Positions 5,550-10,524 of a DNA stretch of 10,524 nt are shown here, piece after piece (position 1 is the first letter of the stretch; every line of letters begins with the position of its first letter). The notes below the pieces were generated by a model. That model did not search any database. It was not told where the DNA came from and was given only the letters and a program-made list of their open reading frames with translations. A program made the position numbers and the translations under genes. Source of the DNA: CAYLNK01 sp964384675. GTDB lineage: Bacteria > Acidobacteriota > Thermoanaerobaculia > UBA5066. Location of the stretch: positions 1 through 10,524 of the forward strand of contig CAYLNK010000245.1 in NCBI GenBank assembly GCA_964384675.1, given 5' to 3'.

Positions 5550-8402
5550 ATGCCCATGCCAATCGCGCCGCCGTCCCTCCGGACCGCTCTCGAGACGATC
5601 GCCAGCCCCGAGCGAGTTCTCGACCGGCCCATCGACCGTATCGCGTTCTCCGCCGACGCCAGCTTCTATCGCCTGATCCCGCGGGCGGTCGTGCTCGCCC
5701 GGTCGGCCGACGAGGTCGCCGCCCTCTTCCGGCTCGCCCGCGAGACGAAGGTGCCGTTGACGTTCCGTTCCGCCGGGACGTCGCTCTCGGGTCAGGCGAT
5801 CACGGACGGGATCCTCGTCGAGGTGGCGCGTCACTTCCGGAAGGTGACCGTGCTGGACGGCGGGCAGAGGTTCCGCACCCAGCCGGGCGTCATCGGGGCG
5901 TCGGTGAACGCGGCGCTCCGCCCCTACCGCGCCAAGATGGGCCCCGACCCGGCCTCGATCAACACCTGCACGATGGGTGGGATCCTCTCGAACAACTCGA
6001 GCGGCATGTGCTGCGGTGTGGCGCAGAACGCGTACCACACGCTCGAGTCCCTGACGTTCCTCCTGCCGTCCGGGACTCTGATCGACACGGCGGCGCCCGA
6101 CGCGGACGAGCGGTTTCGCGCCGCCGAGCCGGCGCTCGCCCGGGGGGTCCTCGAGCTGAAGGCGACGCTCCAGGCGAACCCGGCCCTCGTGGCGCGGATC
6201 CGGGCGAAGTACCGGATGAAGAACACGATGGGCTACTCGCTCAACGCGTTCCTCGATTTCGAGAAGCCCGTCGAGATCTTCCGCAACCTCCTCATCGGCT
6301 CGGAGGGGACCCTCGCCTTCATCGCCGAGGCGGTCCTCTCCACCGTTCCCGATCTGCCGGTGAAGGTCACCGGCCTCCTTCTCTTCCCGACGATGCACGC
6401 GGCCTGCGCGGCGATCGTGCCGCTGCGCGACTCGGGCGCGAAGGCGCTCGAGCTCCTCGACCGCGCCTCGCTCCGCTCGGTCGAGAGCCAGCCGGGCGTG
6501 CCGCCGTCGATCCGTTCCGTGCCCGATGGGGCCGCGGCGCTCCTCGTCGAGTACCAGGCGGCGGACGAGGCGGAGCGGGAGGGGCTCGCCGCCGCGGCGT
6601 CCACCGCCGTCGCGGCTCTCGCGCTCCTCGAGCCGGCGCGCTTCACGCACGATCCCGTCGAGCAGGCGCTCCTCTGGAAGGTGCGCCAGGGGACCTTCCC
6701 GTCGGTGGGCGCGGCCCGCAAGAGCGGGACGACCGTGGTGATCGAGGACGTCGTCTTCCCGGTCGAGCGCCTCGCCGACGCCGCCGTCGAGCTGACCGGC
6801 CTCTTCGCGAAGCACGGCTATCCCGAGGCGATCCTCTTCGGCCACGCCAAGGACGGGAACCTCCACTTCGTCCTCGCCCAGTCGTTCAACGACCAGGCCG
6901 ACGTCGACACCTACGCCCGCTTCATGGACGACGTCGTCGATTTGGTGGTGAGGAAGTACGACGGCGCGCTGAAGGCCGAGCACGGGACGGGCCGCAACAT
7001 GGCCCCGTTCGTGGAGACCGAGTGGGGCCCCGAGGCGTACGCCGTGATGAAGCGGCTCAAGGCCCTCGCCGACCCGGACGGGATCCTCAACCCGGGCGTC
7101 CTCCTGAACCCCGACCCGGCGGCCCACCTGAAGGACCTCAAGCCGATGCCCACCGTCGAGACCGAGGTCGACACCTGCATCGAGTGCGGCTTCTGCGAGC
7201 CGAGGTGCCCCAGCCGAGAGCTGACGATGACCCCGCGCCAGCGGATCGTGGTGCGCCGCGAGATGACCCGCCTCGAGGCGTCCGGCGAGGACGCGACCCT
7301 GCTGGCGGCGCTCGAGGCCCAGTACCCGTATTCAGCCGTCGACACGTGCGCGGTGGACGGCCTCTGCGCCACCGCGTGCCCGGTCTCGATCGACACCGGG
7401 CAGCTCACCAAGCGCCTTCGCAAAGCTCGCCATTCCCCCCGGGCGAAGGCGGCCGCGCTCGGCGTCGCGCGCCGCTTCGCGCGCGTCGAGCCCGTGATCC
7501 GCCTGGGCCTGCGCGCCGGGCACCTCGTCCAGTCGCTGCTCGGGGGCGGGGCGATGGCCGGCCTCACCCGCGCGATCCGCGCCGTTGCGGGCCAGCCGTT
7601 CCCGCAGTGGGACGCCGGGATGCCTCGCCCCGCGAAGCGGCTGCGGGCGCGAGGATCGAGAGAGGGCTCGGCCGCGGTCTACTTCCCCTCCTGCGTCTCG
7701 CGGACGATGGGCGCCCTCCCGGGCGAGCCGGACGAGACGTCCCTGATGGACGTCTTCGTCGAGGTCGCGCGCCGCGCGGGCTCGCCCGTCTTCATTCCCC
7801 CGGACGTCGCCGGCACCTGCTGCGGCGTCCCGTTCTCGTCGAAGGGCTATGCCGGCGCGCACGCGTTCGCCGTGAACCGGGCGATCGAGCGGCTCTGGAC
7901 CTGGTCGGGCGACGGGACGCTGCCGATCGTGGTCGACACGAGCCCGTGCACCTACGGCCTGCAGACCAGCCGGCCGCAGCTGACGCCCGAGAACCAGGCG
8001 CGCTTCGACCGGCTGACGATCCTCGATGCCGTCTCCTTCACGCACGACACGCTGCTCCCGAAGCTGGCGGCGAGGCGGAAGTCGGGCGCCGTCGCCGTTC
8101 ACCCGGTCTGCTCGCTGACGAAGATGAACCTGGGCGGCAAGCTGGAGGGGATCGCGAGATTCTGCAGCGACGACGTCGTCGTCCCGATCACGGCAGGGTG
8201 CTGCGCCTTCGCGGGCGACCGCGGCTTCCTTCATCCCGAGCTGACCGCCTCGGCCACGCGGCTCGAGGCGGCGGAGGTGAGGGCGCGGAGCTGCGCCGAG
8301 CATCTCTCCAGCAGCCGGACGTGCGAGATCGGGATGACCCGCGCGACGGGCCAGGTCTACCGCTCGTACCTGTTCCTCCTCGACCGCGTGACCCGGGACT
8401 GA
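5550..8402 (+). CDS. Fusion FAD/Fe-S 2-hydroxyacid dehydrogenase (D-lactate / D-2-hydroxyglutarate / glycolate type)
   Basis: 950 residues from ATG 5550 (a second in-frame ATG is at 5556) to TGA. It joins the GlcD-like flavoprotein and the GlcF-like iron-sulfur subunit in one chain, as in YdiJ and Dld-type proteins. The FAD-binding PCMH fold has SAGTSLSGQ at 74-82 and IGSEGTLAFI at about 249-258. The FAD-oxidase C-terminal fold, from about 270 to 520, contains FGHAKDGNLHF (430-440), KAEHGTGRN (475-483) and the closing DPDGILNPG (508-516). Next is a ferredoxin-like part: C543xxC546xxC549xxxC553P, then C600xxDxxC606xxxC610P. Two CCG-type Cys-rich halves follow: C715...C757C758G...C800, and C854...C884C885...C925. 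Electrons would pass from a D-2-hydroxyacid through FAD and Fe-S centres to the quinone pool or another acceptor, probably at the cytoplasmic face of the membrane; no membrane segment is visible. The substrate is not decided by these motifs. The second ferredoxin motif has Asp where Cys is usual. Confidence 0.9.
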   Translation: MPMPIAPPSLRTALETIASPERVLDRPIDRIAFSADASFYRLIPRAVVLARSADEVAALFRLARETKVPLTFRSAGTSLSGQAITDGILVEVARHFRKVTVLDGGQRFRTQPGVIGASVNAALRPYRAKMGPDPASINTCTMGGILSNNSSGMCCGVAQNAYHTLESLTFLLPSGTLIDTAAPDADERFRAAEPALARGVLELKATLQANPALVARIRAKYRMKNTMGYSLNAFLDFEKPVEIFRNLLIGSEGTLAFIAEAVLSTVPDLPVKVTGLLLFPTMHAACAAIVPLRDSGAKALELLDRASLRSVESQPGVPPSIRSVPDGAAALLVEYQAADEAEREGLAAAASTAVAALALLEPARFTHDPVEQALLWKVRQGTFPSVGAARKSGTTVVIEDVVFPVERLADAAVELTGLFAKHGYPEAILFGHAKDGNLHFVLAQSFNDQADVDTYARFMDDVVDLVVRKYDGALKAEHGTGRNMAPFVETEWGPEAYAVMKRLKALADPDGILNPGVLLNPDPAAHLKDLKPMPTVETEVDTCIECGFCEPRCPSRELTMTPRQRIVVRREMTRLEASGEDATLLAALEAQYPYSAVDTCAVDGLCATACPVSIDTGQLTKRLRKARHSPRAKAAALGVARRFARVEPVIRLGLRAGHLVQSLLGGGAMAGLTRAIRAVAGQPFPQWDAGMPRPAKRLRARGSREGSAAVYFPSCVSRTMGALPGEPDETSLMDVFVEVARRAGSPVFIPPDVAGTCCGVPFSSKGYAGAHAFAVNRAIERLWTWSGDGTLPIVVDTSPCTYGLQTSRPQLTPENQARFDRLTILDAVSFTHDTLLPKLAARRKSGAVAVHPVCSLTKMNLGGKLEGIARFCSDDVVVPITAGCCAFAGDRGFLHPELTASATRLEAAEVRARSCAEHLSSSRTCEIGMTRATGQVYRSYLFLLDRVTRD

Positions 8403-8412
8403 CGCGCTCCGC

Positions 8413-8441
8413 TTGACGGCTCCCCCGCCGCTCCGGATAAC
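8413..8441 (+). promoter_or_regulatory. Sigma70-like promoter directly before the DNA alkylation repair gene
   Basis: TTGACG (8413-8418, five of six -35 consensus positions) is followed after exactly 17 bases by GATAAC (8436-8441, containing the ATAA-like -10 core). The expected transcription start is about 8447-8450, at or just before the ATG at 8450. No Shine-Dalgarno is present between them, so translation may be leaderless. The promoter would let this gene be expressed independently of the dehydrogenase 47 bases upstream. Confidence 0.5.
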
Positions 8442-8447
8442 GTCCGG
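8433..8447. repeat. 15-base palindrome over the -10 of the repair gene
   Basis: CCGGA (8433-8437), a 5-base centre TAACG and TCCGG (8443-8447) form a perfect 5-base inverted repeat. It overlaps the putative -10 and ends 2 bases before the ATG. It could be a repressor operator or a small hairpin. The stem is short and CCGG is common in this background, so it may be chance. Confidence 0.35.
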
Positions 8448-8449
8448 CC

Positions 8450-9160
8450 ATGAAGCGGAACGAGGAGCTGGCCCGGCTGCCGATCCCGGAGCGCGTGACG
8501 GCCGCGCTCGCCTCGCTCGAGGCGATGAGCACCGCGAAGGACCGCGAGACGCCGTCCCGGTTCGGCATCACGGTGAGCAAGGCCTACGGCGTCTCGATGG
8601 CGAACATCCAGAAGCTGGCGAAGAGCCTCGGGCGCGATCACGCGCTCGCCCTCGCCCTCTGGGAGACCGGCTGGTACGAGGCCCGGATGCTGACGGCCTT
8701 CGTGGACGAGCCGGAGCGGGTGACGGCCGCGCAGATGGACCGCTGGTGCCGGGACTTCGACAACTGGGGAATCTGCGACACCCTCTGCTTCTGCCTCTTC
8801 GACCGCACCCCGCACGCCTGGGCCAAGGTGACGAAGTGGGCCGGCAAGGAGGACGAGTTCGTCAAACGAGCGGCGTTCGCGCTCCTCGCCAGCCTCGCCG
8901 GCCACGACGAGAGCGCGCCCGACCAGGCGTTCCTCGACGGCCTCGTCCTCGTGGAGCGCGCCTCGACGGACGGCCGGAACTTCGTGAAGAAGGGGGTGAG
9001 CTGGGCGCTGCGGCGGATCGGAAGCCGCAACGCCGCGCTCCGGTCCGCGGCGGTGGCGGTGGCCAGGCGCCTGGCCGCCTCGCCGGACGCCACGGCACGC
9101 TGGATCGGAAAGGACGGCCTCAGGGACCTGACGAGGCCCCGGAAGAAGAGGGGAGCCTGA
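8450..9160 (+). CDS. AlkD-like DNA alkylation repair glycosylase
   Basis: 236 residues from ATG 8450 to TGA, the usual length for the DNA_alkylation family (PF08713). The protein is an all-helical array of HEAT-like repeats with no signal peptide or membrane segment, so it is cytoplasmic. Characterised AlkD removes positively charged N3- and N7-alkylated purines without flipping the base out. Signature stretches are visible: AYGVSMANIQKLAK (about 45-58), LWETGWYEARMLTAF (70-84), MDRWCRDFDNWGICD (96-110), EFVKRAAFALL (136-146) and NFVKKGVSWALRRIG (177-191). By alignment in my head, W106, D110, R140 and W185 correspond to the B. cereus AlkD active-site set W109, D113, R148 and W187, so the enzyme looks intact. 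The tail is basic (RPRKKR). It lies 47 bases after the dehydrogenase on the same strand, with its own likely promoter. No Shine-Dalgarno precedes the start. A non-glycosylase DNA-binding HEAT protein is the less likely alternative. Confidence 0.88.
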   Translation: MKRNEELARLPIPERVTAALASLEAMSTAKDRETPSRFGITVSKAYGVSMANIQKLAKSLGRDHALALALWETGWYEARMLTAFVDEPERVTAAQMDRWCRDFDNWGICDTLCFCLFDRTPHAWAKVTKWAGKEDEFVKRAAFALLASLAGHDESAPDQAFLDGLVLVERASTDGRNFVKKGVSWALRRIGSRNAALRSAAVAVARRLAASPDATARWIGKDGLRDLTRPRKKRGA

Positions 9161-9218
9161 CCGGGCGGTCGAGCCCATCGCTGTCAACCGGCCGGGCGCC
9201 GTCCGCGTCCAAGCGCCC

Positions 9219-9223
9219 AGGAG
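9219..9223 (+). promoter_or_regulatory. Ribosome-binding site of the modular secreted protein
   Basis: AGGAG ends 5 bases before the ATG at 9229. This is the clearest Shine-Dalgarno in the window and fixes the start of a gene that runs off the right edge. Confidence 0.65.
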
Positions 9224-9228
9224 ACCTC

Positions 9229-10524
9229 ATGCGCGTCCCTCGGCCTTCCTCCGCCCGGCGCCTGGCCCTGCTCGCCGCGCCGCTCTTGCTCCTCGGGACG
9301 GACGCACGGAGCGACCAGCGAGTCCTCCTGCCGGGAGTCGCCCGGGCGAGCGGCGTGGGCGGCAGCCGGTTCGTCTCCACGGCCTGGCTCCACAACCCCT
9401 CGGACGACACGCTTCCCATCGACCTGACGCTCGTCACGGCGGACGGCTCGACCCAGGCGGTCCGCCTCACGCTCTCGCCGCGCGAGACCCGCCGCGTCGA
9501 CGACCCCGTCCTGACGCTCTTCGGCAAGGGCTCGGCCGCCGGGACGCTCACCGCCCGTGCGGCACGGCCGTTCGCGCTCCGGGGCGTCACCGCCAACGTC
9601 GCGGACCCGCGCGGCACGTACGGCCTGGCGCTCCTTCCCCTTCCCGAGGCCGAGGCGCTCCGGCCGGGCGAGACCGGAACCGCGGCGTGGCTCTCCCACA
9701 CGGCCGCGCCGGGGCTGGGATTCCGGACGAACGTGGCCGTCACGCTTCTCGACGCCGGGAGCGAGGTCCTCGTGACGCTCCTCGACGACACGGGGCTCGT
9801 CCGCGGCGAGGAGCGCGTGACGGGCGAGGCGCCGCTCTTCTGGCAGCGTTCGACGGGGGAGCTCGCGGCCGATCCGGAGATCCCCGCCGGCCGCGTGGAG
9901 GTGAAGGTCCTTCGCGGCGCGGCGGTCGCGTACGCGGCGGTCGTCGACAACGTCACCGGGGACGGGATCCTCTCGCTCGCGCGACGCACCGATGCGCCGG
10001 CCGGACCGCCGTTCACGCTCCTCGTCGACGGCGCGGCGCGGACGCCCGGCGCGAACGGCACGCTGTGGCGCACCGGTCTTCGCGTCGTGAATCCCGGCCT
10101 CACGCCCGTCGAGGTGACGCTCGAGCCGGCGACCGGAGGTGGCGCACCGCAGACGCGTGTCGTCGCGCCGCGCGGCCTCCTCGAGGAGTCCGACCTCCTC
10201 GGCGCGCTGGGCCTTCCCGACGGCAGCGCCGGCGCGGTCCGGGTGACCTCGACCGGGCGGCTCGCCGCCCTCGCCGCGACGCGCAACGTCGATCCGTCCG
10301 GAACGCCCGGGACGTTCGCGGCCGCGCAGGAGCCGACCCCGGCGGAGGCGATGGCCGGGCCCGGGCGCCTCCTCCTCTTCACCGGCCTCTCGGCTGACGC
10401 GGGGAGCACCGGCTTCCGGACCAACGTGGCCCTCGTCACCGGCCCGGCGGGCGCACGCGGACGGCTCCGCCTCCGCGCCGCGGCGACGGAGGAGCCGACG
10501 GCGTCCCCGGGGGGCGCGGGGGGC
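9229..10524 (+). CDS. Secreted protein of tandem ~115-residue beta-sandwich-like modules, C-terminus outside the window
   Basis: From ATG 9229, 432 codons stay open to the window edge, so the gene is partial. Residues 1-27 look like a signal peptide: Arg-rich start, core LALLAAPLLLLG, likely cleavage near DARS. The rest is built from repeats starting near residues 32, 152, 262 and 380, the last incomplete. Each opens with a strand, a Gly-rich turn and a conserved block: FVSTAWLHNP (48-57), FRTNVAVTLL (165-174), WRTGLRVVNP (280-289), FRTNVALVTG (396-405). A second conserved block closes the module: GVTANVADPRGTYG (119-132), AVVDNVTGDGIL (237-248), AATRNVDPSGTPGTF (349-363). There are no catalytic motifs and no Cys at all in the visible part. 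Alternating hydrophobic strands suggest Ig-like or similar beta-sandwiches, as in surface or adhesion proteins. I do not recognise a named family; similar repeat proteins seem common in Acidobacteriota. It lies 68 bases after the repair gene, with its own Shine-Dalgarno. Confidence 0.75.
   Translation, partial: MRVPRPSSARRLALLAAPLLLLGTDARSDQRVLLPGVARASGVGGSRFVSTAWLHNPSDDTLPIDLTLVTADGSTQAVRLTLSPRETRRVDDPVLTLFGKGSAAGTLTARAARPFALRGVTANVADPRGTYGLALLPLPEAEALRPGETGTAAWLSHTAAPGLGFRTNVAVTLLDAGSEVLVTLLDDTGLVRGEERVTGEAPLFWQRSTGELAADPEIPAGRVEVKVLRGAAVAYAAVVDNVTGDGILSLARRTDAPAGPPFTLLVDGAARTPGANGTLWRTGLRVVNPGLTPVEVTLEPATGGGAPQTRVVAPRGLLEESDLLGALGLPDGSAGAVRVTSTGRLAALAATRNVDPSGTPGTFAAAQEPTPAEAMAGPGRLLLFTGLSADAGSTGFRTNVALVTGPAGARGRLRLRAAATEEPTASPGGAGG
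9322..10524 (+). repeat. Internal module repeats of the secreted protein
   Basis: Module starts fall at about 9322, 9682, 10012 and 10366, a period of 110-120 residues. The best conserved DNA is the block encoding G-F-R-T-N-V-A, present near 9718-9741 and again near 10414-10430 with only a few differences. The first module is the most diverged (FVSTAWLHN in place of FRTNVAV). Confidence 0.6.

Noticed and set aside
5457..7127. 556-residue minus-strand open frame opposite the dehydrogenase
   Set aside because: The composition is typical of an antisense frame in GC-rich DNA (Arg, Glu, Gly, Val), with no domain. The plus strand encodes a clear FAD-binding domain.
6008..8416. 802-residue plus-strand open frame overlapping the dehydrogenase in another frame
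   Set aside because: It is extremely Arg/Pro/Gly-rich with no motif. The overlapping frame has all Fe-S and FAD signatures, and nothing suggests a frameshift.
9159..9170. Inverted repeat GACCGGGCGGTC at the stop codon of the repair gene, considered as a terminator
   Set aside because: The stem is only 4-5 bases with a 2-4 base loop, and no T-run follows.
9182..9187. Perfect TTGACA -35 on the minus strand between the repair gene and the modular protein gene
   Set aside because: No -10-like hexamer occurs 16-18 bases downstream, and no minus-strand gene follows it.
9120..10439. 439-residue minus-strand open frame at the right end
   Set aside because: It is Ser/Arg/Pro/Ala-rich with no signal or domain. 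The plus-strand reading gives a Shine-Dalgarno, a signal peptide and clear internal repeats.

Overview
The window is a very GC-rich stretch of bacterial chromosome (roughly 70% G+C judged by eye, not computed). It is densely coding, with five genes wholly or largely visible, a sixth cut by the right edge, and no intergenic gap above about 150 bases. Nothing marks it as mobile: I see no transposase, integrase, tRNA, CRISPR array or attachment site, and codon use looks uniform. The organism is most likely a high-GC soil or sediment bacterium. The secreted NHL propeller with repeated (G/S)DGGPA motifs and the secreted modular beta-sandwich protein both recall Acidobacteriota (Thermoanaerobaculia- or Vicinamibacteria-like), but that placement is inference.

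Layout from left to right. Positions 1-1515 (minus) hold the N-terminal 505 residues of an exported NHL-repeat beta-propeller whose C-terminus lies outside the window. After a 51-base divergent gap, 1567-2718 (plus) encodes an exported metal-dependent hydrolase of the amidohydrolase-2 family. It converges, with 15 bases between the stop codons, on a complete 890-residue P2-type Ca2+-transporting ATPase at 2734-5406 (minus). A 143-base divergent gap separates that gene from a 950-residue fusion flavo-iron-sulfur dehydrogenase at 5550-8402 (plus), related to D-lactate, D-2-hydroxyglutarate and glycolate dehydrogenases (YdiJ/Dld type). Downstream on the same strand lie an AlkD-like DNA alkylation repair glycosylase (8450-9160) and the start of a secreted protein of tandem 110-120-residue modules (9229 to the right edge).

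The genes do not form an obvious pathway. The neighbouring functions are cell-surface beta-propeller, exported hydrolase, cation efflux, oxidation of a 2-hydroxyacid into the electron transport chain, base-excision repair and a surface repeat protein. They read as a housekeeping or accessory chromosomal segment, and I found no convincing new multigene system.

The observations most worth a second look are small. One is a well-spaced sigma70-like promoter placed so close to the repair-gene start that the mRNA may be leaderless, with a 15-base palindrome over its -10. Another is an Asp in place of the second Cys in one ferredoxin motif of the dehydrogenase. A third is a Gln where SERCA has the site-I Glu in the ATPase. 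The last is the modular secreted protein at the right edge.
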